This document shows, one piece after another, positions 55,917-63,736 of a DNA stretch of 64,000 nt. Within the stretch, counting starts at the first letter, position 1. Every line of letters starts with the position of its first letter. Below the pieces are notes generated by a model. That model was not told where the DNA came from and ran no database searches. It worked only from the letters and a program-made list of their open reading frames with translations. This DNA comes from Acinetobacter brisouioides (GTDB lineage: Bacteria > Pseudomonadota > Gammaproteobacteria > Pseudomonadales > Moraxellaceae), in the NCBI RefSeq assembly GCF_004331075.1, contig NZ_SJNX01000004.1:1-64000 (forward strand), read 5' to 3'. The position numbers were made by a program, and so were the translations under genes.

Positions 55917-56381
55917 ATGTTACTCAGCAATCAAAATACCTTTTTACCAATTAATCTCAATAGTGGTGACGAACTTGTTGCAAGTGTCACCAAGAAACGC
56001 CAACACCATGTTCCACCTTATTTTGCTATTGGCCGTTCTACTTTTATGAACTATCGATTGGAAGATGGGTCACAAAAAGTTGTTGAAGGTTTCAACATGA
56101 CATCCATCTTAAGAGACCTATCTGCTAATGCAACATGGTTATTTTGGACACTAGTAATGGAGCGTGACCTTAACACCAATATAGCCCAATTCACACCTAT
56201 TGGTATATCTGAGAAAAATAAGGTCAAGAAAGGTTATAAAGAGCTAGAAGAAGCTAAATTAATCATACGAGTTAAACGCCAGACTTACTTAATCAACCCC
56301 AAAGCAATCCTACCTAAATTTCAAGATTTCGCCCAAGTATATGCTCACTGGACTGATCTGATTAAGCAAAAGAAACCATAA
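55917..56381 (+). CDS. Winged-helix protein, RepL-like
   Basis: 154 aa. The part from about residue 60 (ILRDLSANATWLFWTLVMERDLNTN) through KKGYKELEEAKLIIRVKRQTYLINPKAILPKF reads as a winged helix whose final hairpin and INPK motif resemble plasmid RepL-type initiators and related phage proteins. The first 50 residues include a basic KKRQHH stretch. A replication-initiation or regulatory role is inferred from the fold, the dyads upstream and the large palindromes around it. It is short for a full initiator, so a repressor-like function is the main alternative. Confidence 0.55.
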   Translation: MLLSNQNTFLPINLNSGDELVASVTKKRQHHVPPYFAIGRSTFMNYRLEDGSQKVVEGFNMTSILRDLSANATWLFWTLVMERDLNTNIAQFTPIGISEKNKVKKGYKELEEAKLIIRVKRQTYLINPKAILPKFQDFAQVYAHWTDLIKQKKP

Positions 56382-56550
56382 AGGTATAGGGTGCCTATAG
56401 GAACCATTAGAATCAACCATAAGGTATCGGTAGCAGCTTTTTTGGGGTTTCACCTTAGGGAGAATACTCTATATAAAAAACCCTTTTAGCAAGCCATACA
56501 TGCATACCGAATAAGCCCCTCACCTAAACCTCCAGTTCCTTACAAAGGTC

Positions 56551-56622
56551 TAGCCCTGCACTTCTTATAGCATTTCACCACTCACTGACGCTCGTGGATC
56601 ATGCTATCGAAGTGCAAGGCTA
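56551..56622. repeat. Long interrupted inverted repeat (20 paired bases)
   Basis: TAGCC-TGCACTTC-ATAGCAT (56551-56573) pairs with ATGCTAT-GAAGTGCA-GGCTA (56601-56622), with single-base interruptions at matching places. The 27-nt loop holds CCAC/GTGG as a further inner stem. This looks like a conserved RNA or DNA structure rather than a terminator, as no T run follows. Confidence 0.85.
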
Positions 56623-56838
56623 AAGAGAGCCTTAATTCACTTGTACAAAGCCACCCCAACCCTAATGCTATGGTTTGATTAAACCAATACACTGATGTAC
56701 ATAAAGGAGTATTTTACTTAGAGTAAGCATCCTTTTTAGGAATGCCCTCCCTGGGGGGTATTCGAGCTATGGGGGTGTTCATTTGGAAGAACATGCACTC
56801 GTACTAACTTGAGATAAATCCCCAAAACTTTTCGATCT

Positions 56839-56895
56839 CCCTACTTAGAGTCATGTTCCTATGCTGAAAGCATAGAGAACATGCTCTCAGTAGGG
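56839..56895. repeat. 57-nt near-perfect hairpin at the 3' end of the resolvase gene
   Basis: CCCTACT/AGTAGGG, AGAG/CTCT, CATGTTC/GAACATG and CTATGCT/AGCATAG stack into one long stem of 25 bp with three small interruptions and a GAA loop. It is 12 bp past the resolvase stop. No T run follows in either direction. Confidence 0.9.
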
Positions 56896-56906
56896 GGACA
56901 AATTAA

Positions 56907-57593
56907 TCACTCAGCTTGAAGTGACTTTGCTTGTGCGATAGATGCCTTTAAGCGAGCTTCATTCACTGGGTTACTCAGTAAGTACTCGGTTTCATTCTTA
57001 GCAGCTACACGATAGACCGTAGCAACCCCACAACCAACGGCGTTGGCAACCTCCTCTTTAGTCATTGTGTTCAGTGCCAGGAGCTCTTTAATACGCTTAT
57101 GCTTGGCTTGATTGGCTTTCTTACCTGTTGGTTTATAATCTGACCTAGCTAACCCCTGTTTAATGCGCTCTATGCGCTTCTCATTATCCAGCCTGGCCAT
57201 TGTTGCCAGTAGATCGATCAGCATGTTGTTCAGTACACTGAGTATCGAAGACGTTGTAGCGTCATTCACTTGGATTAACTGATGAGTAGTTGGTAAGTCT
57301 GCAACGATCAATCTCAACCCTTTGGCTTTAATACGATCCTTAAGGACCTCGAAGTCATCTTGGGTTAAACGAGACAAACGATCCACTGATTCAACCAGTA
57401 GAGCATCGCCATGATTGGCTTCTTCTAAGAGTCTATTAAGTTCAGGTCGATCAAGCCTAGTACCTGAGTAGTTCTCAATATAAGAGATCACCCCACCCAG
57501 CTTGAGTCTATGGTTTAAATCGAGTAAGTCATTCAAGGCACGTTCAGCGTCTTGGCCCTTGGTTGAGGCTCTCAAGTAAATACGAGTAGTCAT
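56907..57593 (-). CDS. Serine recombinase (resolvase/invertase family)
   Basis: 228 aa. The catalytic domain starts TTRIYLRASTKGQDAERA, with Ser10 as nucleophile and the usual Arg; ESVDRLSRLTQDDFEVL and the ATMARLDNEKRIERIKQGL long helix follow. The C-terminal HTH is MTKEEVANAVGCGVATVYRV. The small size fits a resolvase or invertase rather than a large integrase. It probably resolves element or plasmid dimers; inversion of a segment is less likely because no matching inverted sites around a gene were seen. Three small dyads upstream may be its res site. Confidence 0.92.
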   Translation of the reverse strand: MTTRIYLRASTKGQDAERALNDLLDLNHRLKLGGVISYIENYSGTRLDRPELNRLLEEANHGDALLVESVDRLSRLTQDDFEVLKDRIKAKGLRLIVADLPTTHQLIQVNDATTSSILSVLNNMLIDLLATMARLDNEKRIERIKQGLARSDYKPTGKKANQAKHKRIKELLALNTMTKEEVANAVGCGVATVYRVAAKNETEYLLSNPVNEARLKASIAQAKSLQAE

Positions 57594-57630
57594 GGCTTCT
57601 ATCTTTTAGTCATTGTTATTCAAGTACTAT

Positions 57631-57672
57631 GATAATACTATCCTTTAACTAACAAGTTAAGTCTATCGATAG
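57631..57672. promoter_or_regulatory. Candidate res/operator region of the resolvase
   Basis: Three dyads in 42 bp: GATA-ATAC-TATC (57631-57642), TTAACT-AACA-AGTTAA (57645-57660) and CTATCGATAG (57663-57672), starting 38 bp upstream of the resolvase ATG, where res sites of this family usually lie. Confidence 0.45.
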
Positions 57673-58159
57673 ATTCATAAGAAAATCTCGGAGTGAACCA
57701 TTTGAGTATAGTCCAGTGACAGGCAATTATTTTGCAAGAGGCTCACCCAAGGCACAGGATGTGCCAAGCTCATCAATATTCATTCACTTATCTAAGGAGA
57801 ATCAATAAAAGCTATTGTTGAGACGATAGCAAGAGTCCTGTACAACACAGCCCCTCTCACATTTACTCTCACCAAAGTGTCTTCCTCGTATCAGAAGGGA
57901 CATCCATAGCAATACTCAGTTAAGCAACTTTATAAGGGTTATAGTCAGATTTAAGCCTATTAAATTATGCATTGATACATCAACCATGCCACCTGTATTC
58001 TTTAGGAAACCAAGGCATTACAGACATGCTTACTTACTCACCCACTCAATCACTTAAGCAACCACGTACTCAAGTAAGTACATGATTAAATTGAATTATT
58101 TTGACTTATTCCTTATTTTACCTCATAGTTTCATGCATCTCTAATTTCGAGTCCAATGA
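57673..58159. other. Gene-free interval upstream of the 208-aa protein gene
   Basis: No convincing gene. It includes a small dyad GGCACA-GGA-TGTGCC (57751-57765) and a wide inverted pair TACTTACT / AGTAAGTA around 58,030-58,081. No recognisable RNA gene was seen. Confidence 0.45.
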
Positions 58160-58786
58160 ATGCATAACCTACCCACATTTAAACTTCCAGCGCTCTATAC
58201 TCTTGCTCTTATGCAAATGGCTCAACTTACAGGTAAAACCCCCGAAGCCTTACTCATTGAAAGCTTAAACTCATCATTCAACCTGCATAAGACCATAAAT
58301 CAACTAGAATCTCGAGCCACAGAAAATCAAACAGTTCCTATCTATTCATCACAACTCAACATCATACCAACAGGCTCATCATATGGTATTTTGCTTGAGC
58401 TAGATAATGAATACTGGTTAAAGAATAAGCCATATACTAGCTTAGCGTTAGCACTCAAAGGCATCAAAGAATATGAGCAATTGGGATATACTCAACTCAG
58501 TAATTGGATTGCACTAAGCGGTGAATATCCCGTAATCACCTTAAAGAATAACAAAGGAAGAGCGCACTTGTGGTTAGGTCAAGATACAGCTTGCCGAATG
58601 TGGAGTACTTCCAGTATGAAACAGAGTAATGCCTATAAACTCACAACCAAGTTATCAGATGAACCCTACTGCACAATGTGTGTTAAAAACTATGCAAAGA
58701 TAGCAAACCCCAAAGTGCAATTAGTTTTCGATGAGCAAAACAAACTAATCAGCCCCTTAACTCCAAACAAAGATGCCATATTTTAA
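58160..58786 (+). CDS. Element protein of unknown function with possible Zn site
   Basis: 208 aa. The first 40 residues (YTLALMQMAQLTGKTPEALLIESLNSSF) resemble a ribbon-helix-helix or CopG-like segment. The middle has LDNEYWLKNKPYTSLALALKGIKEYEQLGY and NWIALSGEYPVITLKNNKGRAHLWLG. A Cys in DTACRMW and the pair CTMC about 30 residues later could bind zinc. No family recognised. It is 90 bp before another small protein with a ribbon-helix-helix-like segment on the same strand, and both lie next to the integrase, a usual place for regulators or excision factors. Confidence 0.72.
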   Translation: MHNLPTFKLPALYTLALMQMAQLTGKTPEALLIESLNSSFNLHKTINQLESRATENQTVPIYSSQLNIIPTGSSYGILLELDNEYWLKNKPYTSLALALKGIKEYEQLGYTQLSNWIALSGEYPVITLKNNKGRAHLWLGQDTACRMWSTSSMKQSNAYKLTTKLSDEPYCTMCVKNYAKIANPKVQLVFDEQNKLISPLTPNKDAIF

Positions 58787-58876
58787 TGCGAGTGAATATA
58801 CAGGCTCGTACATCCGATTTGGTATGGCCTTTCAAATACCACTAAAATAGGGAACCCTATATAACCATCAACACGG

Positions 58877-59149
58877 ATGTTGAATATGATTGCCCTTTTA
58901 GAAACCAATATAGCCCCTGAAATCGTATCAAATGTTATTGATCGTATTAGCCTCACAGGACCTTTCCGAAAAGACGATGCTAAATCCACTTTCTTCGTTT
59001 CACCTCGCCTACATCGCAAACTTGACTTAGTCTGTGAATGTACTGGATTGACACGACAAGAAATTTACACCAAAGCTTTACGCGATTATCTGAACGGCAA
59101 TTATTTAAAGGACATTGACCCTGAACTATTCAAAACCAATGTAATGTAA
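58877..59149 (+). CDS. Small ribbon-helix-helix-like protein
   Basis: 90 aa (81 from the next ATG at 58886). The segment STFFVSPRLHRKLDLVCECTGLTRQEIYTKALRDYLNG is a typical ribbon-helix-helix: one strand followed by two helices. It is probably a DNA-binding regulator, perhaps of the integrase or of excision. A short frame on the opposite strand over the same bases is discarded. It ends at a terminator shared with the convergent integrase gene. Confidence 0.72.
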   Translation: MLNMIALLETNIAPEIVSNVIDRISLTGPFRKDDAKSTFFVSPRLHRKLDLVCECTGLTRQEIYTKALRDYLNGNYLKDIDPELFKTNVM

Positions 59150-59153
59150 GCTT

Positions 59154-59178
59154 AGCCCCCTCTTTTTAAGGGGGCTTT
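59154..59178. terminator. Terminator between the small protein gene and the integrase gene
   Basis: AGCCCCCT-CTTTTTA-AGGGGGCT followed by TTA; stem of 8 bp with five G-C pairs. The T run is short. Confidence 0.75.
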
Positions 59179-59194
59179 ACTTTGATAAGACTTA

Positions 59195-60490
59195 CTACTT
59201 GGTATTGGTTAAGCTGCTTCTAGTAACATATTCATAAGGTGATACATAACCTCTACCCTCAATGTCTATTAAATACTGGCTCCACCACTGCATCATGCGC
59301 TTGCGCTCATACAAGTATTCAGCGACATGAGTATATGCCCCCACAATATCATTCCTCTCCTGATGGCTCATCTGCTTCTCAATTGCATCACGCTGAAATA
59401 GACCACACTCCCCCAAAGCTGAACGAGCCATAGCTCTAAAACCATGGAAACAGACTTCTTTCTGGGTGTCATAACCCATTCGTCTCAATGCAGCATTAAA
59501 GGTATTTTCACTCAGAAATGCTGCGCCGTTATAAGAGCTAGGAAAAACCAACTCCGAGCTACCGCCCAAGTTCTTTACCTGACACAATATTTCCACAGCT
59601 TGGTTAGATAGCGGGACTATATGAGGCTCTCTCATTTTGGCTCCACGATCCGAGTGCTTAATCCCATTTAGATGGGTTCTCTTACCAGGCAATACCCATT
59701 GCTTCTTCACCAAGTCAATTTCACTCCACCGTGCAAACCGAAGCTCTGAGGAACGAATGAAGATATGCAGACTCAGCTCTAGACATAACCTAGTCAGCAC
59801 ATAGCCAGTATCTGCTTTGATTCGTCGTATCAGCTCTGGAAGCTTCTGTAGAGGCAATGCTGGTCTATGGTTCTTGGGTGCTGATAGATCAAGGCTTTCC
59901 ATTTCCCTTGCATGGTTTACTTCAATATAACCATACTGGACTGCATAACTAAAAATAAGGACAAGGTCTGCTCGAATACGCTGAGCATTATCAGCACTCT
60001 TCTCATAAATTTGGTTTAAGGCGAGCCTCAAGTCTTTAGGACGTATATCAGCAATTGAATAACGCCCCAACAAAGGAAATAGGTGATTCTCTAGTTTACG
60101 AATACGCTTATGTTTGGTGTGTTCTTCTAATGGTTTCCGCTTAGCGTATTGTTCGAGCCAAGTTCTAGAAATCAGCTCTAATGAGTTATCAATCTTAGGA
60201 GCATATTCTCCCTTACCGAGGATCTCGTCTAATTCCTTTCCCTCAGCAATAGCACGCCTGTAGCCCATTCGCTTTTCACGAGCCAAAGCTAAAGTCATTT
60301 CAGGGAATATACCCAGCTTCAGTTTATGGACTCTTCCAAAGTCATCCTTGAAGCGAAGCATCCACGTTTTTGCACCTGAAGGACGAATTACCAAATAAAG
60401 CCCTTCCCCATCAAATAAGTTGTACTCCTTATCTTTGGGTTTTGCTTTTTCAATTTGAGATGCTGTTAATGGTTTAATTGTTCTAGCCAT
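59195..60490 (-). CDS. Tyrosine integrase, P4 type
   Basis: 431 aa from ATG 60490 (MARTIKPLTASQIEKAKP); nine further upstream codons are not typical. The N-terminal DUF4102-like arm-binding domain shows EYNLFDGEGLYLVIRPSGAKTWML and KLKLGIFPEMTLALAR. The core-binding domain follows, then the catalytic domain with Arg in HIFIRSSELRFARW, His-x-x-Arg in CFHGFRAMARSAL and the Tyr in HVAEYLYERKRMMQWW. It sits 190 bp from the tRNA-Leu 3' end and points away from it, as is usual for tRNA-integrating islands. Confidence 0.95.
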   Translation of the reverse strand: MARTIKPLTASQIEKAKPKDKEYNLFDGEGLYLVIRPSGAKTWMLRFKDDFGRVHKLKLGIFPEMTLALAREKRMGYRRAIAEGKELDEILGKGEYAPKIDNSLELISRTWLEQYAKRKPLEEHTKHKRIRKLENHLFPLLGRYSIADIRPKDLRLALNQIYEKSADNAQRIRADLVLIFSYAVQYGYIEVNHAREMESLDLSAPKNHRPALPLQKLPELIRRIKADTGYVLTRLCLELSLHIFIRSSELRFARWSEIDLVKKQWVLPGKRTHLNGIKHSDRGAKMREPHIVPLSNQAVEILCQVKNLGGSSELVFPSSYNGAAFLSENTFNAALRRMGYDTQKEVCFHGFRAMARSALGECGLFQRDAIEKQMSHQERNDIVGAYTHVAEYLYERKRMMQWWSQYLIDIEGRGYVSPYEYVTRSSLTNTK

Positions 60491-60503
60491 GAGATTCCAT
60501 ACC

Positions 60504-60549
60504 GAGTACCCAATCAAAATTCAGGTACTCATGCAGGTACTCATTTTCT
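60504..60549 (+). repeat. Right arm-type integrase sites
   Basis: Two direct copies of AGGTACTCAT at 12-bp period (60523 and 60535) plus one inverted GAGTACC (60504-60510), just upstream of the integrase start. They mirror the pair inside the left end. Confidence 0.75.
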
Positions 60550-60630
60550 GCCACGACCACCCATTTTGTGGCTTATGAAATCTCTAAGAGATGGACTAGA
60601 AAACGATGTAATTCATTGTTTTTAGGCAAT

Positions 60631-60668
60631 AAAAAAGCCCTTAAGTCTGATTGTGCTTAAGGGCTTTT
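60631..60668 (-). terminator. Element-borne terminator for tRNA-Leu
   Basis: AAGCCCTTAAG and CTTAAGGGCTT form a long stem with TTTTTTATTG following on the minus strand, ten bases past the tRNA. It replaces the chromosomal terminator now at 48285-48317. Confidence 0.88.
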
Positions 60669-60677
60669 CGTTTCATC

Positions 60678-60764
60678 TGGTCCCGAGGGTCGGACTCGAA
60701 CCGACACGTTCTCTCGAACAGTGGATTTTGAGTCCACCGCGTCTACCAATTTCACCACCTCGGG
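60678..60764 (-). tRNA. tRNA-Leu(CAA), element integration target
   Basis: 87-nt class II tRNA: acceptor CCCGAGG paired with CCTCGGG, anticodon loop CTCAAAA giving CAA, a long variable arm, T arm GTCGGTTCGAGTCCGAC and encoded CCA. It reads UUG. The 3' part from 60683 to 60716 lies within the duplicated core and, by the usual mechanism, was supplied by the element. Confidence 0.97.
60683..60716 (-). other. Right attachment core within tRNA-Leu
   Basis: 34 bp identical to 48342-48375. It covers the acceptor 3' strand, T arm and edge of the variable arm, keeping the tRNA functional. Confidence 0.93.
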
Positions 60765-60945
60765 ATTAAGTATGGCTGGTTTACGCTGTGTATATTATCG
60801 TATTTTAAAAATGTGTCAACGCCATTTCCGCACCATTGCTCACTTTTAAAACAAACAGTTGATACACTGGTGTTTTTTTCAGCAAAATCGACCATAAAAC
60901 GAAAAAAGTTTATACTAGCCCTAATCTATTTCCCAGATTTTGGCT

Positions 60946-61977
60946 ATGCAACTCTCTGACTTTAACTTCGAACTCCCAGATCATCTGATTGCCCGTTACC
61001 CACTTCAGTCACGTACTTCATCACGTTTATTGCATTTACATGCCGATGGACAATATCAAGATCACTGCTTTACCGATATTTTAGAACTGTTCAATCCTGG
61101 CGATTTAATGATTCTAAATGACACCAAAGTCATGAAAGCCCGCCTGAAAGGCAAACGTGCTACTGGCGGAGCGGTTGAGGTGTTGGTTGAACGCATGCAA
61201 GATCAATTTATTGCGCATTGCCATATTAAAGCCAGCAACTCACCTAAAGCAGGTGCAGAGCTGTTTATCGGTGCAGATGAAGTCAAAGTGACGGTTCAAG
61301 GACGTCATGAAAACTTATTTATTGTAGAATTTTCTCAGCCGATCCTCACCGTACTAGATCGTTATGGTCAGTTACCGATTCCACCATACTTTAACCGTGA
61401 AGCTGAGGCGATTGATACTGAACGCTATCAAACCGTGTTTCATGACCCTGAAAAGCTGGCCAGTGTTGCTGCGCCAACAGCAAGCCTGCACTTTGACCAG
61501 CAGCTTTTGACTGAGCTAGAGAAAAAAGGGATACAAAAAAGTTTTGTGACCCTACATGTGGGTGCAGGTACGTTCCTGCCTGTACGTACCGACAATATCG
61601 AAAACCATATTATGCACAGTGAATGGTGCGATGTACCTCAGCACACCGTTGATCTGATTCGTGAAACGCAAGCTCGTGGCAATAAAGTCATTGCGGTGGG
61701 AACCACTGCAACCCGTGCCCTTGAAAGTTCGGCTCAAGCCCATGGTGGAAAAATTGGCGCGTGGACAGGCGATACACAAATCTTTATTTATCCTGGGTAT
61801 CAGTTCTGTGTAGTGGATCGTTTAATTACTAACTTCCACTTACCTGAGTCAACATTACTCATGTTAGTTTCAGCACTCTCGAATCAAGAGAATATTTTAA
61901 ATGCCTACCAACATGCGGTAAAACAGCAATACCGCTTCTTTAGTTATGGCGATGCCATGCTGATTGACCGTGCATAA
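60946..61977 (+). CDS. queA: S-adenosylmethionine:tRNA ribosyltransferase-isomerase
   Basis: Converts preQ1 at the tRNA wobble position to epoxyqueuosine. Family landmarks are [56 protein letters not shown] and [21 protein letters not shown] at 60946 gives 343 aa; a TTG two codons earlier is not needed. tgt is not visible after it, unlike in many genomes; a terminator follows at once. Confidence 0.97.
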   Translation: MQLSDFNFELPDHLIARYPLQSRTSSRLLHLHADGQYQDHCFTDILELFNPGDLMILNDTKVMKARLKGKRATGGAVEVLVERMQDQFIAHCHIKASNSPKAGAELFIGADEVKVTVQGRHENLFIVEFSQPILTVLDRYGQLPIPPYFNREAEAIDTERYQTVFHDPEKLASVAAPTASLHFDQQLLTELEKKGIQKSFVTLHVGAGTFLPVRTDNIENHIMHSEWCDVPQHTVDLIRETQARGNKVIAVGTTATRALESSAQAHGGKIGAWTGDTQIFIYPGYQFCVVDRLITNFHLPESTLLMLVSALSNQENILNAYQHAVKQQYRFFSYGDAMLIDRA

Positions 61978-61994
61978 CTTTTCAAACAACCTTT

Positions 61995-62022
61995 AAAAGG
62001 CTACCTCAAGTAGCCTTTTTTT
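61995..62022 (+). terminator. Terminator after queA
   Basis: AAAAGGCTAC-CTCAA-GTAGCCTTTT with further Ts. Confidence 0.92.
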
Positions 62023-62083
62023 ATAGATTACAAAAACATAAAGAATGGTTAAAATAACGCTATTCAATTTAAGTTGTATCACC

Positions 62084-63118
62084 ATGCCCATGGATGCCAT
62101 TCAGCAAATCCTGCATATTCAGCGTAAGAAAAATCAGCAAGTCATGCGCAATGTGGCGCGCCTGTGGGATATTGGACAGAAAGCTCAAACGCCTGATGAA
62201 CTGCTGGATGCGTTACATCCTTGGGGTGAAGACCGCGATTTACGCTTTTATAATGTATTGCCCATGTTTTTGGTGATTGCCAGTGTTCTGGTGCTGTTTT
62301 TTGGCGGTTTACTACATCATTATTTTCCATTTTTCTTTAGTTTGCTGATCAGTGCGGCGTTGGGTTTTTGGGCATACCTGATTCATGAAAGCCAAGACCC
62401 GATTAATGAAGTCATTCAGTATTTGCGAGAGCGTATGCTCAGCCTACGTTACGATTTACACTTTCATCAATTGCCTGACAACTTTACTAACCCGAGCAGA
62501 ACCTTTTCAGTAATGTCAGTAATGTCGCAGCTCAAAGCACTATTTCCAATGTTTTCCAAAGGTACAGAAGTCAATCGACTGGATTACTTTGCATCAACTA
62601 CATGGCTGCATGACGGACAACGCTATCCTGTGATTATTTTTCAATATGATTATGTGATTGAGGTTGCAACCACCACCCAGCGCGGCGAGCGTAATGTGAT
62701 TCGAAAAATCAACAAACGGCAATGGGGTGCGTTTATCTTTGATGCACCTGTACTGGGGTTAGCGATTAGCAATAAGGGCAATGATTTTTTCCCGCCTTAT
62801 ATCCAAGAATGGGAAACCAGTGATATTCAGACCAACCGAAAACTGGATATTTATGGCTGCGATGCACATGAGACTGCCAAACATATCACTCCGAGTTTCA
62901 CATTAAAACTGTATGATTTTTTTGAAAAATTTACAGGTGATTTACTGTTTCACCCACGTGAAAGTATTGTATGTTATTTAGGGGAACAGGACTTATTTCG
63001 ACTACAAAGCAAACAGATCGAGATTCAAGATATTTCTCACTTACGCGGGCATCTAAGAACGCTGGGCATGCTGGAATACGATTTGTTCAAAGAGCATATG
63101 CTCAAACTATTATCATAA
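62084..63118 (+). CDS. Membrane protein paired with LemA (DUF3137-like)
   Basis: 344 aa from the ATG at 62084; ATGs at 62045 and 62090 are also in frame and no ribosome site decides. Two adjacent transmembrane helices (VLPMFLVIASVLVLFFGGLL and FFFSLLISAALGFWAYLI, near residues 56-95) are followed by a large soluble domain containing NRLDYFASTTWLHDG and DFFEKFTGDLLFHPRESIVCYL. The domain layout and the LemA gene 19 bp downstream suggest the DUF3137 group that often accompanies LemA; function unknown. Confidence 0.72.
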   Translation: MPMDAIQQILHIQRKKNQQVMRNVARLWDIGQKAQTPDELLDALHPWGEDRDLRFYNVLPMFLVIASVLVLFFGGLLHHYFPFFFSLLISAALGFWAYLIHESQDPINEVIQYLRERMLSLRYDLHFHQLPDNFTNPSRTFSVMSVMSQLKALFPMFSKGTEVNRLDYFASTTWLHDGQRYPVIIFQYDYVIEVATTTQRGERNVIRKINKRQWGAFIFDAPVLGLAISNKGNDFFPPYIQEWETSDIQTNRKLDIYGCDAHETAKHITPSFTLKLYDFFEKFTGDLLFHPRESIVCYLGEQDLFRLQSKQIEIQDISHLRGHLRTLGMLEYDLFKEHMLKLLS

Positions 63119-63137
63119 TTTTTATAGGATTTTATTC

Positions 63138-63707
63138 ATGTTTGGCTTTATTGTCTTTTTCGGTTTTTTTATTCTGCTGATCGTTTGGGGCATCATGATC
63201 CGCAATAATATTGTGCGTTATCTGAATGCAACGCAACGTTCATGGGCAGAAGTGGCGAACTTTGAGCTACAGAAAGTCAAAACACTGGATCATCTTGAAC
63301 AAACCCTGACTCAATATACTCATTTTGAAAAAAGTACGCTGGAAAAAGTGACTGAACTACGCCAACAGATCATGAATTTGAATCTGCATCATACTGACAC
63401 CTCACATTTACAGCATATTGAACAACTCAACCAAGAATTGATCCGCAATCTAAATCTTGTGGTTGAAAACTATCCTGAACTCAAAGCCGACCAGCTATAC
63501 AGTCAAATGATGCAGGAAATTCACGAACAAAATGAAAATATCAGTGCGGCAATTAGTATTTTTAACCGCAATGTGGAAGCCTTCAACAACCAGATTGAAG
63601 TCTTCCCGAATAATATGATTAACACGATAACGTTGTCGAAAAAACCAATTCGCCCGTTTCGTGATCCAATTATGAATCAGTCGTATAGCTACCGCCCCAA
63701 CTTTTAA
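63138..63707 (+). CDS. LemA family protein
   Basis: 189 aa. One N-terminal transmembrane helix (GFIVFFGFFILLIVWGIMI) is followed by a four-helix-bundle LemA domain: RNNIVRYLNATQRSWAEVA, LKADQLYSQMMQEIHEQNENISAAISIFNRNVEAFN and the closing NQIEVFPNN. These proteins are membrane-anchored, mostly outside the cytoplasm, with no established biochemical role. It is 19 bp after the membrane protein gene and so probably in one operon. The Gln/Glu/His-rich middle is slightly longer than in compact LemA proteins. Confidence 0.87.
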   Translation: MFGFIVFFGFFILLIVWGIMIRNNIVRYLNATQRSWAEVANFELQKVKTLDHLEQTLTQYTHFEKSTLEKVTELRQQIMNLNLHHTDTSHLQHIEQLNQELIRNLNLVVENYPELKADQLYSQMMQEIHEQNENISAAISIFNRNVEAFNNQIEVFPNNMINTITLSKKPIRPFRDPIMNQSYSYRPNF

Positions 63708-63736
63708 CATCAGCACAATGATGAGCTGTCTGGTAA

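Larger units (their letters stand above)
56382..56906. other. Gene-free 525-bp interval with two large hairpins
   Basis: No open frame with a ribosome site is seen on either strand. It contains the inverted repeats listed at 56551-56622 and 56839-56895, and a C/G-run stretch (CTGGGGGG, TGGGGGTG) near 56,750-56,777. It lies between the winged-helix gene and the end of the resolvase gene. Confidence 0.6.
48342..60716. mobile_element. Integrated element in tRNA-Leu carrying a type I R-M system
   Basis: Bounded by 34-bp direct repeats, with the integrase beside the intact tRNA and paired arm-type repeats just inside both ends. The spacing between repeat starts is 12,341 bp. Contents in order: hsdR, an orphan gene, frameshifted hsdS, hsdM, a winged-helix (RepL-like) protein, a serine resolvase, two small proteins with ribbon-helix-helix-like segments and a P4-type integrase. 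Several long palindromes lie in the gene-free parts. No conjugation or capsid genes are present, so it is either a satellite-like island or an integrated small plasmid. Confidence 0.92.

Noticed and set aside
56907..57593. Resolvase as an invertase shuffling hsdS recognition domains
   Set aside because: No inverted partial hsdS copies or matching inverted crossover sites were found near hsdS.
58783..59019. Minus-strand 78-codon frame
   Set aside because: Overlaps the small ribbon-helix-helix-like gene, which has the better protein pattern.
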